Position numbers and translations under genes: made by a program. A stretch of DNA of 64,000 nt from Vibrio breoganii (GTDB lineage Bacteria; Pseudomonadota; Gammaproteobacteria; Enterobacterales; Vibrionaceae). The stretch covers positions 62,001-126,000 of the forward strand of contig NZ_CP016179.1 in assembly GCF_001677275.1 (NCBI RefSeq). The letters run 5' to 3'. Below, in pieces: positions 8,634 to 18,376 of the stretch. Below the pieces are notes generated by a model, which saw nothing but the letters and a program-made list of their open reading frames with translations, was not told where the DNA came from and made no database searches. The first letter of the stretch is position 1; the number at the start of each line of letters is the position of its first letter.

Positions 8634-11470
8634 TGAGTGCGTTTGGTGCGGGTGTAGATGCAGTAAAAGAATTCTTTGGCGCAGATGAACTATTTAGTAA
8701 GGAGGATCTGGCGAAGTTGTATACGCGTGATCTGCCTTCGTTCGCTGCGAAGTTGCCATACAATGGCTTCGATTCTGAAACGGGAACTTTCATTCTTGAG
8801 GATGGAGTCTCGAGAGCGTTGAGTTTCACCATAGAAACAATTTCCACTGAGGGACGTTCAACGGAGTATCTCTGTCAGATGCGAGAGATGCTAGAAGACC
8901 TCTATATGGCCTTTGATGCAAAGGGTGATTCTGAGGGGCAGTGGGTTATACAGGAGTTCATCTACGATGACTCATCTGTTGAATCGATTATGACCAGAAT
9001 GGAAGACTATGTAGCGCCTATAGCCAAGGGGACACAGTTCACTAACGAATATCTGAAAATGGTGCGTCACCATTTAGAGGGGTTACGTGCAGTGGATGGA
9101 GGTATCTTCACCGATAAGGAAGTTACAGGTGAAAAATGGGGTCTTAAGTTACTTAAGACCAAATACATTATATATCGCCGTGTGGTGCCGTCTGAGTCAA
9201 GACTAATCGATAGTGGGAAGTATGACCCTGCCAGAGAGGTCAATCAGGTTTTTGAAAGCTTGAAGATGAAGTTCAATCAAGCTGGCGTTAGCGTTGTAAG
9301 GGATTCATTTAATGATATTTATGCGTGGTTGTTTGCCTTCTTTAACCCACAGCCTGACACGGTGGGCTTTAAGACAAAGGCGGATTACTACAAAGCAATG
9401 ACAAAGCCTGATCCTGAAATTATTTCGGGTCAGATATCGGAATCATTGTTAGTGGATTTCCCAAAATCCAGTATTGAAGACAACTGCTGGTATTTCAATG
9501 GTAAACCAACCAGATTCCTGAGGTTTGGCGGTCTTCGACAAGCCCCTCGTATTGGTCAGTTAACGGGTGAAGTTGCGAGTGGTGCAGCCGGCAGTACCAC
9601 CGTGCGCTGTATGAGTGATTCAATGCCAAAGGGGACGGTGCTAACTAAGACTGTGGTGATTACGACTCAATCTGAGTTTGAATTGCGAATGCAAAAGGTT
9701 ATGAAGTCCTCAAATGGTGCTACTGCAGAAAGTGAGCGCAAGTTAGCCGATCTTCAGGCAATGAGAAATTCTGAAGCGGGTGCTCGAATGAAGGTGCTCG
9801 TGACTATGGGTGCTTACATCAGTGGTGATGATCTAGATGAGTTAGATGAGAGTCAGCGTAGAGTGATCACTGCAATGAATAATAACAATGTGGTGCTCTA
9901 TAAAGACGATGTTGACTCGCTGGGTCTGAATGCTTTTCTAGTGCATTTGCCAATGAATTTTCACCCACTGGAAGACAAGAAGCGATACTACTTGCGCTCG
10001 ATGCTAGCGCAACATTCAGCAAACCTATCGTTTGCGTTTGGTCGCTCTGAGGGCAGTGGCAATCCAGTGATATTTGGGTTCAATCGGGGCGGTAGTCCGA
10101 TGTTTGTAGACCCGTTCAATCCAGAAGAAAAATCAAAAAATTCAATGGGTTATGTCGTTGGCGGACCAGGCAGTGGCAAGTCAGTCAGCCTGTGCAATAT
10201 AGCCTATTCAATACTTGGGATGAAGCGCCATCGGCTCTTTATAGTGGAGTATGGAAATTCATTCTCTGTGGCAGCCCAGGATTGGCGCGCTAAGGGTTTG
10301 TCGGTAAAAGAAATGGTTTTGAGTAAGGGCAACTGCCCTTCGGTCGCACCGTTTGCGTCAATTGATCGTGTCTTGGATGATGAAGATATTGATAAGCATG
10401 TGGGCGACGTTAACTCGGAAGAGGTTAGCGCCAGTAACGATGAAGATGAAAGCGCTATTGATCATGGTGGTGTCGATACATTAGGTGAGCTTGAGTTACT
10501 TGCCTTCCTAATGATTACAGGCTCGGACCCGAAGGAACGTGAGCGATATAACAAGGGCGATCAGAGTTTGGTAAGAAAGGTTCTTATTGAAACTGCCCGT
10601 CGTAACCGTGATGCGGGTCTCTCAGAAGGGTTGGGTAAGGCAAAGCCGACAATTACACAGGATGTAATTGATACGTTTCGACTGATGGCGAAAGAGCCTG
10701 AAATGAGTCCTCGTCAAAAAGAGGTGCTTATGGAAATGGGTCAAGCTATGGAGGGGTATACCACGGGTTTTGCGGGTCAGTTGTTCAATCGTCCTGGCGA
10801 AGAGTGGCCGGATGTTGATGTTACTTTGATTAACTTGGCAACGCTTTCTGCAGAGTCAAATAGGCCGCTACTGAATACGTTCTACACGTCTTTTTCACAG
10901 ATGATCACTGCACTTGGCGAAAGTACGCAGTATGACGAAAGAGATGTTGTGTTTATGACGGATGAGGCTCACTTACTATTGTCGAATGACATGCTTTCAC
11001 AGTTGATTGTTAGGCAGGTGAAGACAGCTCGTAAGCTGGGGATAAGCTGTATTCTGGCCAGCCAGAATGTTTCTGACTGCTCGGGTGAGGCCGAAAAATT
11101 GTTGAGCATGCTCGAGTGGTTCTACTGCTTGAATACGACGGTCAGTGAAGCGCGTCTTGTTGCTAAATATAGAGAATTATCAGATGAAAAGGTAGATATG
11201 ATTGTATCTACAACCAAGCAGGCTCGAGCGTACACCGAAGGTGTCATCATCTCAGACAAGAATGAATATCTGATGAGGTTTGTTCCACCGAGTCTAATGT
11301 TGGCCGTCGCTATGACGGAGAGTGCGGAAAAGGCAGAGCGAATGTCTTTGCAAAAAGAGCACTCGTTGAGTTGTGAATTGGAGGCGGCTTACATGGTCGC
11401 GAGTAAATTAGACAAGGCACGTGGAATTCCAGGTGTGCTTGAATTTCCCGGTCTAGAAAGTGAGTCGTAA
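8633..11470 (+). CDS. traC: TraC/VirB4-like conjugative transfer ATPase (TIGR03744, PFL_4706)
   Basis: 945-aa cytoplasmic/inner-face ATPase that energises pilus assembly. Walker A (GGPGSGKS) is at about residue 509 and a Walker B-type VVFMTDEAH near 771. The N-terminal 400 residues form the TraC-specific domain. An acidic insertion (DDEDIDKHVGD...SNDEDESAID) lies between the two motifs, around residues 580-620. Length and position agree with TIGR03744. Confidence 0.92.
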   Translation: MSAFGAGVDAVKEFFGADELFSKEDLAKLYTRDLPSFAAKLPYNGFDSETGTFILEDGVSRALSFTIETISTEGRSTEYLCQMREMLEDLYMAFDAKGDSEGQWVIQEFIYDDSSVESIMTRMEDYVAPIAKGTQFTNEYLKMVRHHLEGLRAVDGGIFTDKEVTGEKWGLKLLKTKYIIYRRVVPSESRLIDSGKYDPAREVNQVFESLKMKFNQAGVSVVRDSFNDIYAWLFAFFNPQPDTVGFKTKADYYKAMTKPDPEIISGQISESLLVDFPKSSIEDNCWYFNGKPTRFLRFGGLRQAPRIGQLTGEVASGAAGSTTVRCMSDSMPKGTVLTKTVVITTQSEFELRMQKVMKSSNGATAESERKLADLQAMRNSEAGARMKVLVTMGAYISGDDLDELDESQRRVITAMNNNNVVLYKDDVDSLGLNAFLVHLPMNFHPLEDKKRYYLRSMLAQHSANLSFAFGRSEGSGNPVIFGFNRGGSPMFVDPFNPEEKSKNSMGYVVGGPGSGKSVSLCNIAYSILGMKRHRLFIVEYGNSFSVAAQDWRAKGLSVKEMVLSKGNCPSVAPFASIDRVLDDEDIDKHVGDVNSEEVSASNDEDESAIDHGGVDTLGELELLAFLMITGSDPKERERYNKGDQSLVRKVLIETARRNRDAGLSEGLGKAKPTITQDVIDTFRLMAKEPEMSPRQKEVLMEMGQAMEGYTTGFAGQLFNRPGEEWPDVDVTLINLATLSAESNRPLLNTFYTSFSQMITALGESTQYDERDVVFMTDEAHLLLSNDMLSQLIVRQVKTARKLGISCILASQNVSDCSGEAEKLLSMLEWFYCLNTTVSEARLVAKYRELSDEKVDMIVSTTKQARAYTEGVIISDKNEYLMRFVPPSLMLAVAMTESAEKAERMSLQKEHSLSCELEAAYMVASKLDKARGIPGVLEFPGLESES

Positions 11471-11472
11471 TA

Positions 11473-11985
11473 ATGAATAAGTTTATAGTTTCTTTGTGTG
11501 TTCTGTTTAGCGCGAGTGCGATGGCATCAACTGTAACGGCGTATGATCCGCAAGTATATTTGGACGACCAGTATGAGGTGATACAAGAGCATTTTTCTGG
11601 TTTTGATGTCACAAAGGAAGAAGGTTCGATTGTTGTAACTATCCCTACCGATAAGGGGTTCGCAGTTGGAGGTCATACTTTGACTCGTTCAGTCCGAGAT
11701 AGGGTAAAGCGCCTTGGTGTATACCTGAATGAGCACAATGAATCGTTGATAAACGTGTATGGCCATACTGACTCAACCGGCAGTGCCACTCGAAATGAAG
11801 AGTTGTCATTGCAGCGTGCAAACACGGTTGTGGAGCAACTGTTGGCTGTATATGTAAACCCTTACCGTATTACCGTGAAAGGCGAAGCTGCGGAGGTTCC
11901 TAAGTGTACTAATGCAAGTGAGCGAGGAAAGGCGTGTAATCGTCGAGTAGAGATCGAGATTACATTCTCACAAATGCGTTTTTAG
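11473..11985 (+). CDS. OmpA-family peptidoglycan-binding protein
   Basis: 170-aa exported protein with a signal peptide (cleavage near AMAST) and a C-terminal OmpA-like domain: NVYGHTDSTG, LSLQRANTVVEQL and CNRRVEIEI are hallmark segments, with the Asp and Arg that bind diaminopimelate. It lies between traC and the PFL_4709 gene, an insertion in the usual order. Likely anchors the transfer apparatus to the wall (inference). Confidence 0.88.
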   Translation: MNKFIVSLCVLFSASAMASTVTAYDPQVYLDDQYEVIQEHFSGFDVTKEEGSIVVTIPTDKGFAVGGHTLTRSVRDRVKRLGVYLNEHNESLINVYGHTDSTGSATRNEELSLQRANTVVEQLLAVYVNPYRITVKGEAAEVPKCTNASERGKACNRRVEIEITFSQMRF

Positions 11986-11993
11986 GGGTTGTC

Positions 11994-12467
11994 ATGACGT
12001 TCATTGGTTTAGTTGGTTTGTTGTCAGTTTTGGCGGTTTCGACAGCGAATGCTGCACCTCAGGATTATTGGCCTGAGCGAGTAATATATTTTGTATCAGA
12101 CTCAACCAGTGAGCGAGAGATCCGAAGTGGTCGTCATGCGGCTCGCGGAGCTGAGTTCGATGTGCTTCGTTTGGATGCGGGGATGGCAAGAGTAGCTGAG
12201 TTGGAGAGGTCAATTCCAGAAAGCGTAGTTCTCGCTGGTGATGAGGCGGTGTATCAATTTGCCAAAGAAAATATAGTTCCTGAGTTGCTTCAAATAGCCC
12301 CTGATATTATGGAATCTCAACACTCTACGGCGCTAGCTCGTATTTATGGTGTTGAGCGTTTGCCTGCAGTTGTTATCGATGGAGAGTTTGTTGCTTATGG
12401 TGTGTCTGTTAGCAAGGCAATTCGTGATTTCCAGTGGGCGAAGTATAAAGAGGACGGTGACTTATGA
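11994..12467 (+). CDS. TIGR03757 (PFL_4709-like) ICE protein
   Basis: 157-aa exported protein with a signal peptide (cleavage near ANAAP). The C-terminal part reads ARIYGVERLPAVVIDGEFVAYG, a thioredoxin-like region conserved in TIGR03757 but without a CxxC, so oxidoreductase activity is unlikely. It overlaps the next gene by 4 bases, as in the classical PFL_4709/PFL_4710 pair. Confidence 0.8.
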   Translation: MTFIGLVGLLSVLAVSTANAAPQDYWPERVIYFVSDSTSEREIRSGRHAARGAEFDVLRLDAGMARVAELERSIPESVVLAGDEAVYQFAKENIVPELLQIAPDIMESQHSTALARIYGVERLPAVVIDGEFVAYGVSVSKAIRDFQWAKYKEDGDL

Positions 12468-13792
12468 TGAAGCTGAAGAGTCGAGTTGCTGTAGCGGTTC
12501 TTATGTCATTTTGTACTGTGTCTTCTGTAGCTGCGCTGGATTATGCTCATGTTCTTGAGAAGGCTCAGGAATTAAAAGATAGTGATTTCTATGGTTATCT
12601 AGAGAAGGCTAAGGAATACAAGGATGAGATGGAAGAGCGTTTTGCTCCTGTATTGGATGCGGCGTCGGATGTAAAAGAAGCGATACCAGACGAAATCAAA
12701 GGGGCGTTGACTGAGGCTCAGGTTCGTCAACAAAAAGATCCTTGGGATATAGAAGATGAATTGATGCTAGCTATAGATACGATGGCGTCTCCATTGGATT
12801 TCTTGGACTGTGTAGATCATCGTATTTTAGGTTTTTGCATCAGCTTGAAGACAAGTTGGTGGCCAAAGTTGTACTTCACGACCATACAAGAAAACTACTC
12901 GCGAGATAGTCATATTGAGGTCAGGAATACAATTCGAGATGTTCAGATTGGAGATATTTTCTCAACTGATACGCAGGATAAGGCATCTCCTACATCAGCA
13001 ATGGTTGGTGGACTAGCAAGTAACATTGCGACCGGTCTAGGTAACTTTATATCGTGGTTGGGTGACTTACTTTACAGTCCAAGTAAGGATCAACCGAGGC
13101 AAGGTGAGGCTTCATCAGACACATCATTCGATGAGTCCGGCTATGTCTTCAAAGAGGTCATGGTGATGGGTAGTCCTGAGAATTTGGCCATTGATGCATA
13201 CATGTCACTGATCACTTTTAACACCTGGTGTAGCTCCAGCAACATGCCTTGGGTGCCTTACTTTCATTCATCTCAAGATGTGCTGTCTTGGCGTTGGATG
13301 GCAACGAGTGAAGTGTTGTCGATGGGCTCTTATGGCGTAAAGCAATTGGCATGGGATGATATAGGTTCGGGCTATGGCTCAACTTTCCCACGAAGTGGGT
13401 ATATTCAACAACGAGACCCATTCAAGGCTAGTGTGGTAGCAGCGTATCGAGGGTTTGATATTGTAACGTCGTACGATGAGTATACGAGTACAGCTGGTCT
13501 TCATGTTTCCAATACGATGGATAAGTGGGCTTCAAGCACTTGGCAGAGAGATGGTTATCTTACATCGGAAACGTCAAATAAGAAGAAACTGCAGATGATC
13601 TACCCATTTCAAGGTGAGATGTGTACTCGCTATAAGAATCGCAACTCTTTGTTTGATAGTGATATGAAGAGGTTCATGGATGGTAACGCTGCTCAGAGTG
13701 CTGCTTTTAAAGGGTATAGAGCGTTCAGGTGTTGCCGAAAGCGAGGGAATAAGTTCTTAACTAATGTCATGTTGAGAGATGGGAATTTATAA
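12464..13792 (+). CDS. TIGR03756 (PFL_4710-like, TraU-type) transfer protein
   Basis: 442-aa exported protein (signal peptide to about residue 25) with many cysteines and tryptophans. Segments DCVDHRILGFCISLK, WWPKLYFTTIQENY and FNTWCSSSNMPWVPYF match the TIGR03756/TraU-like family needed for DNA transfer and mating-pair stabilisation. A coiled, charged stretch precedes the conserved part. Last gene of the operon; the usual next genes (PFL_4711, TraG) are absent, so the module is split. Confidence 0.82.
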   Translation: MMKLKSRVAVAVLMSFCTVSSVAALDYAHVLEKAQELKDSDFYGYLEKAKEYKDEMEERFAPVLDAASDVKEAIPDEIKGALTEAQVRQQKDPWDIEDELMLAIDTMASPLDFLDCVDHRILGFCISLKTSWWPKLYFTTIQENYSRDSHIEVRNTIRDVQIGDIFSTDTQDKASPTSAMVGGLASNIATGLGNFISWLGDLLYSPSKDQPRQGEASSDTSFDESGYVFKEVMVMGSPENLAIDAYMSLITFNTWCSSSNMPWVPYFHSSQDVLSWRWMATSEVLSMGSYGVKQLAWDDIGSGYGSTFPRSGYIQQRDPFKASVVAAYRGFDIVTSYDEYTSTAGLHVSNTMDKWASSTWQRDGYLTSETSNKKKLQMIYPFQGEMCTRYKNRNSLFDSDMKRFMDGNAAQSAAFKGYRAFRCCRKRGNKFLTNVMLRDGNL

Positions 13793-13822
13793 GTAACATC
13801 GAATTCATAAGTATTGAATAAA

Positions 13823-13849
13823 GAAGAGCGGGCCTTTGGCTCGCTCTTT
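13823..13849 (+). terminator. Terminator of the transfer operon
   Basis: AAGAGCGGGCC/GGCTCGCTCTT stem with one G-U-type pair and a TTT loop. The T tract is weak, so efficiency is uncertain. Confidence 0.6.
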
Positions 13850-13972
13850 GCGTTTAGGGGCGTTTTCATTAGTGGTGATAGATGTTCGCACCTGCCTCGA
13901 CCTTGGCGTACTAGATAGCGAAAACCAATAGTGGTTATTTCAATGCTACATAAAGTAGGCAAGGAGCAAAAA

Positions 13973-15862
13973 ATGGAGTTATATCGGTTAGCAATGTTTG
14001 CTAATACCTTTACCAAAATAAAGGGTATTAGCTTAAAAGTTGGTGATGAGGTTCATAGTGATATGAAACAGGTGGTGATTCCAAAGCCTGTGGAGGGTTC
14101 GGAATACTTGTCATTTACTTACTTGGGTAAAGAAGCCTCGAAGCTGAGATGGTCCAATTTCACGGCGCTAGACAAATTACAGAATGAGCAACAAAAGCAA
14201 CTTGCGTTCTGGGCGGAGAGTACTCGTCTTGATAGGAAGTGGCAGGAGTTGTGGCCTGGTATGAGATCTAGTTATGAGAAGGTTTCTCGTCAAACATTTG
14301 ATGAGAGTGCGTTCTTTGAGTTGGAAGATTGTGATTTTGTGAGGGGGTATATCTATCACCATGTTCGTTGTGCGTCATTAAATTATGACCATGGGCGATG
14401 TACTCGTGACTTTGATGGAAAGTTACGTTCTTTGTTGGGGGTGGCGCGCTTTAATCGTATGCGTACGCTTCTATCCATAGTTCCAAAGCTTTCAGTGACG
14501 CGAGATTCCGTAACTTGGTCGGAGTATATGATTGAGTTTATGGGTCATTTGCCGGTGGAGTTAGGTGAGTATGAGGATTCTGATGGTGGCGAATCGGAAG
14601 GTGATGAGCAACTACAGGATGATCAGCAGGGCGAGAGTGATAATTCTCAAGCTGGCGGGTCTGAAGGTGATGAGCAATCACTGGATGAGCAGCAGGGAGA
14701 GAGTGCTGATTCTCAAGGTGACGGATCGGAAGGTGATGAGCAATCACAGGGTGATCAGCAGGGCGAGAGTTCTGAGGCGCAAGGTGTAGGCTCGCAAAAC
14801 AGTCAATCATCTGGTGGTGATCTGATTGGTGGTGAGCAAGCACCCGATAGTGAGGCTATTGCTGCGGAAAATGGGATAGCAGTCCCAACACCGCAAGAAT
14901 TGATGGACAGCGAGAGCGAAATATTGGTCGAAGCGGTAAATGCCAATGCTGATACTGATAGTTTGCTTGATAAGTTCAAAAAGGAAGTCAATAAGCTCAG
15001 TCCGGACTTAGAGGTTCAACTGCGAGAAAAAGTTGATGATGAGCGGGTTCAATACACGCCAGCAGTAACAGGTCTTCAGAGGCAAGCTTTTGTGTCGGGA
15101 AATACTCTTCGTGAGTATATGTCAGAGCAAAAGCGAGTAAAGAGTGCATTGATGAAACATCGTCAGTTTGTACTTTCGAAGAAGAAAGAAATTTCTCGTA
15201 ATGGTAAGCGCATCAATACAAAGCGTGTTGCTCGTTTGAGACAAGGGGATGTGCGTGTCTTTTCACGGACGTTGTTCTCAAAGGGAAACACAAGAGTGGA
15301 TGGTCACTCGGTTGTGTTGCTCGATACCTCTGCGTCAATGTCTTCTTGTAACCTGATTGCTCGTGCGTCTCGTGCTTGTCATGCTTTGTTGGGTGGTCTA
15401 AACGCCATAGATGGGATGTCTACGAGTTGTCTTACGTTTGGCGGTACAGGAAACCGTATTGTCCATCGCGTAAAGGAAGAGCGTGAAAAGGTTACCCGAA
15501 AAATGGTAGAGCGCTTTGAGGCGATAAGCCCGGCAGGTGGTACACCGTTGGCAAGTGGGTTGTGGTCTGCGATGGCGGATGTAGCTCTCTCTGATAAAGA
15601 GGTGGGGGACATTTACATTGTGACTGATGGTTACCCTAACGATGCGGCGTGTGGCTTTATAGAAACCAGAGAAGCAGTAATGGCTCACAAAGAAACAGGT
15701 GGGCGAGTGTATTGCATTCAGATCTTAAATGGTGAGTCAACGAACGCGTCCTATGATGCAGCGTTGAGTGCATTATTTGGAACTGGTTTTGTGCAGATTA
15801 CTGATCAGAGTGAGTTGTCACGGTCATTGCTAGAAGTAAGTAAGACTGCAGTTGCAGTTTAA
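13973..15862 (+). CDS. CobT-like von Willebrand factor A domain protein
   Basis: About 629 aa. ATG 13973 was chosen because AAGGAG lies 7 bp upstream. Three parts: an alpha-rich N-terminal region; an acidic, Gln/Ser-rich linker with three 22-residue repeats (SEGDEQ...QQGES, near residues 208-273); and a C-terminal VWA domain with a complete MIDAS set, DTSASMS (about 450), GGTPLASG (about 523) and TDGYPND (about 550). The layout resembles the CobT subunit of aerobic cobaltochelatase and the CobT-like proteins of large phages, which pair with a MoxR/CobS AAA ATPase. No such ATPase is in the window. Substrate unknown. Confidence 0.75.
   Translation: MELYRLAMFANTFTKIKGISLKVGDEVHSDMKQVVIPKPVEGSEYLSFTYLGKEASKLRWSNFTALDKLQNEQQKQLAFWAESTRLDRKWQELWPGMRSSYEKVSRQTFDESAFFELEDCDFVRGYIYHHVRCASLNYDHGRCTRDFDGKLRSLLGVARFNRMRTLLSIVPKLSVTRDSVTWSEYMIEFMGHLPVELGEYEDSDGGESEGDEQLQDDQQGESDNSQAGGSEGDEQSLDEQQGESADSQGDGSEGDEQSQGDQQGESSEAQGVGSQNSQSSGGDLIGGEQAPDSEAIAAENGIAVPTPQELMDSESEILVEAVNANADTDSLLDKFKKEVNKLSPDLEVQLREKVDDERVQYTPAVTGLQRQAFVSGNTLREYMSEQKRVKSALMKHRQFVLSKKKEISRNGKRINTKRVARLRQGDVRVFSRTLFSKGNTRVDGHSVVLLDTSASMSSCNLIARASRACHALLGGLNAIDGMSTSCLTFGGTGNRIVHRVKEEREKVTRKMVERFEAISPAGGTPLASGLWSAMADVALSDKEVGDIYIVTDGYPNDAACGFIETREAVMAHKETGGRVYCIQILNGESTNASYDAALSALFGTGFVQITDQSELSRSLLEVSKTAVAV
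14594..14791 (+). repeat. Three in-frame 66-bp tandem repeats in the VWA gene
   Basis: Each unit encodes 22 residues beginning SEGDEQ and containing QQGES. Units are degenerate, so the array is not recent. Confidence 0.8.
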
Positions 15863-15867
15863 CCAAG

Positions 15868-15887
15868 CAGCGGTCTTCGGGCCGCTG
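15868..15887 (+). terminator. UUCG-loop hairpin after the VWA gene
   Basis: CAGCGG / CCGCTG stem closed by a stable TTCG tetraloop; AT-rich but short T tract afterwards. Confidence 0.55.
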
Positions 15888-15918
15888 ATTTATCTTAATC
15901 GATGATAAGGAAGAAACG

Positions 15919-17229
15919 ATGGTAGATTATACCGAAAGAAACAACGCAAGGGCCGATCTGATTGCTCGATTTGGCTGGTTTTCAATCCTGGCTGGGACGA
16001 CAAATCTAGAGAAGTGCATTTCAGGTCATGATAATGGTAAAGGTGCACGCAATTTGGACATTTGCCCAAAGTGCGGAGAGCCTGACTTCTATCTGATTAA
16101 GGGTGCTGATGTGCATGGCTGTGGACGTTGTTGGAAATGCTTTGCCAAAGGGGTTGGTGATGAAAACGGAAAAAAGTCGTGGGACGGTTTTCGTATTGTC
16201 GGACTAGCTAATGGCTTAAGTTTTCCAGATGCCGTTAAGATGGTTGAAGGCTATATCGGTTTTGAGTGGAATGGTAAAAAGGCGAAAGCCACCAAGCCAA
16301 TCAAGCGGATTGAGCCAAAGGTGACGGCTATCAGTCCAGAAGAGGAACAAAGACGGATTGAGTGGAAAAGGGGTATGATTAACGACCTGTGTAAAGGTGC
16401 CGTCGAGTTTGGCGCGCCAGGTTCAGAGGTTGGTCTAATGTATCTCGGGAATAGAGGGATTAAATCCTTCTCTTCCGTAAGTCCGAACAATCTGTTTTTG
16501 CATCCAAGCGTGCCGTATATTGTGACTTTTGAGAAGCCACGAGACGGCAAGTTGTCTTCTGATGATGCTGAGATCTTTGAGTGCTGTAAGCAAAGTGGTG
16601 TGATGGAGAAGATAGATTATCATGATCCTAAAACCAAGGTGCTGCCAAAGCGAATACATATGGGTTCATACCCTTGTATTTTGCAGTTGGTGAGGTGCTC
16701 ACAGGCCTTTAGTGGTTACTCGATACAGCGTATATATTTGACTCAACAGGGTCAGAAATTGCGATTCGAGCCACACCACAAAGGGTTAGGTTCTAAGTTG
16801 CAGTTGTCGATACCTCATGAAGGTGGAGGCGCAAACTACTTAGATCCACCGACTGAGATCATGGCGATTGCAGAGGGGTTTGAGACATTAGCTTCAGTCA
16901 GACCTTATACTGATGCCTCATGTGCTTGTACTATTAATGCGAATGGCATTATTGCTTTTTGTCCTCCTAAAGGGGTAAAGGTGGTGCTAGTGCTCGAGGA
17001 TAAAGATAGATCGGAGACAGGAGAGCGAGCGACGGATGCTTTGAGAGAGCGTTTAGCCCCGCAGGGTATTGTTGTGGTTCGTGTGGCGATACAAGTTCCC
17101 ATTCCGCCAAGTGCGAGAAAGGGGATAGACTGGCTTGATGTGATGAATTCACACGGAGTTAGTCAGTTGCCTCAGTATTTCACTAATACTTCGTCTGTTA
17201 AAGATTGGTCTGTTTATGCCAATAACTAG
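15919..17229 (+). CDS. Zinc-finger/Toprim plasmid-type DNA primase
   Basis: 436-aa protein with an N-terminal zinc site (Cys 49, 52, 68, 71, 74: CPKC...CGRCWKC) and a Toprim domain whose catalytic Glu is in AEGFETL (about residue 318) and whose metal-binding DxD is in LEDKDRSETGERA (about 358). This is the arrangement of primase/helicase-associated Toprim proteins of plasmids, ICEs and P4-like elements. Probably synthesises primers on the transferred or replicating strand. No helicase domain is visible. Confidence 0.8.
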   Translation: MVDYTERNNARADLIARFGWFSILAGTTNLEKCISGHDNGKGARNLDICPKCGEPDFYLIKGADVHGCGRCWKCFAKGVGDENGKKSWDGFRIVGLANGLSFPDAVKMVEGYIGFEWNGKKAKATKPIKRIEPKVTAISPEEEQRRIEWKRGMINDLCKGAVEFGAPGSEVGLMYLGNRGIKSFSSVSPNNLFLHPSVPYIVTFEKPRDGKLSSDDAEIFECCKQSGVMEKIDYHDPKTKVLPKRIHMGSYPCILQLVRCSQAFSGYSIQRIYLTQQGQKLRFEPHHKGLGSKLQLSIPHEGGGANYLDPPTEIMAIAEGFETLASVRPYTDASCACTINANGIIAFCPPKGVKVVLVLEDKDRSETGERATDALRERLAPQGIVVVRVAIQVPIPPSARKGIDWLDVMNSHGVSQLPQYFTNTSSVKDWSVYANN

Positions 17230-17241
17230 CGTGTCAAAGAT

Positions 17242-17268
17242 AGCGACCCTTCAATTGAAGGTGTCGCT
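17242..17268 (+). terminator. Terminator after the primase gene
   Basis: AGCGAC...GTCGCT with inner CTTC-AATT-GAAG forms a long hairpin followed by TTATTTCT. Confidence 0.6.
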
Positions 17269-17348
17269 GTTATTTCTAAGGGTTCTGCGTAATAGAGCTT
17301 TTAGCAATGATGGGTACTTATAGTCCGAATTAATCGAGATAATTAGAG

Positions 17349-18308
17349 ATGGAACAGAATCAAGCGCAAAAGCACATAGTTGAGGTGGTAGCCGGAGATG
17401 TCATTCGCGAAGGTGATCGTCGTCCAACAGTCTATGTGGTTCCGGTTTACTGGCGTGTAGAGCTTTGCGAAGAAACGCTCTCTTATCTCGGTTCGAAACG
17501 AAATAAGCACTATCCAGAAGAGATTAAGACTGGGGTTGGTCGATTGGATGTCTTGGTTTCACGAAAGGTGGTATCAGAAGAAGATATGCCAGCTTACGCT
17601 GAAGCGGTAGCAGCGGTATATTTGTATCACCAGGCGGGCGTTAATGTTTTTGGTATGGATCGTGAAAGTGGAAGGCCTCCGAAGATAGCGACTCAATTGG
17701 CCTTATCTCAACCTTTAGCGCGTTCACTCGTCGCTAAGGACCCGTATGAGACTAAGGCTCTTCAACGTGATGGTAAGAGTTATCTTTTGGCGCATTTTGA
17801 TTTTGCTGCTGCGTATTTCTATGGGGTTTCAATTGGTTCATCCGATCCTGATTCAGGTTGGGTCAAAGAAGGTCAGCGAGATGAAGATGGATTGTCAGCG
17901 TTTGGTCGTGTGTCCGGTAATTATGTTCGACGTCGTTTGAATATTGACACCGATCTGGGCAGGTTGAAAATTACATATAGGACGGTAGAAGAGTTTTTTG
18001 CAATGCCGTTGGTGAAAGAACTGATTGAGGTTAAGGGGCAGGTTTATGCTCGCCCTTACGAGTCAGTGCATGAGCAGGTGTTAAAGGCAACCAAGCATGT
18101 AGAGAGTGACAATCCTCACTTGGTTAAGTTGCGAAACAAATTTGGGAAGAAGGCGAAGAGTCTACTGTCCGAGAATCCACCGACATTTGTGGATTTAATT
18201 CCAACAGCGGCCAGGCCAACAACATTTATCGTGTTAGGTTTTAGGCCGTTGTACGCTGAAGAAACAGCAACCCGTTTAATTAAGAAAGGGTTTGCCTTAT
18301 TCGGTTAG
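17349..18308 (+). CDS. Unrecognised conserved protein, paralogue A
   Basis: 319-aa soluble protein that I cannot place in a known family. It is clearly paralogous to the product at 19697-20650. Shared segments in the same order are SKRxxHxPE, NVFG, AAYFYG, TYRTVxEFxxMPL, ELxEVKGQVxxRPYES, PPTFVDLxP and FIVxGxRxLYAxET. The EVKGQV...RPYES block is the best conserved. No signal peptide or membrane helix. Followed by a membrane protein and two small membrane proteins on the other strand. Not a shadow: good codon usage and two homologous copies. Confidence 0.75.
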   Translation: MEQNQAQKHIVEVVAGDVIREGDRRPTVYVVPVYWRVELCEETLSYLGSKRNKHYPEEIKTGVGRLDVLVSRKVVSEEDMPAYAEAVAAVYLYHQAGVNVFGMDRESGRPPKIATQLALSQPLARSLVAKDPYETKALQRDGKSYLLAHFDFAAAYFYGVSIGSSDPDSGWVKEGQRDEDGLSAFGRVSGNYVRRRLNIDTDLGRLKITYRTVEEFFAMPLVKELIEVKGQVYARPYESVHEQVLKATKHVESDNPHLVKLRNKFGKKAKSLLSENPPTFVDLIPTAARPTTFIVLGFRPLYAEETATRLIKKGFALFG

Positions 18309-18376
18309 AGGTTATGTCCAGTGGGCATACTTTACCCTCGCGAGAGGATATCTCTAATGCAAAGTAAGGAAAGTAA

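Noticed and set aside
14538..14843. His-rich 101-aa - strand ORF
   Set aside because: Antisense of the 66-bp repeats in the VWA gene; His-rich composition is a repeat artefact.
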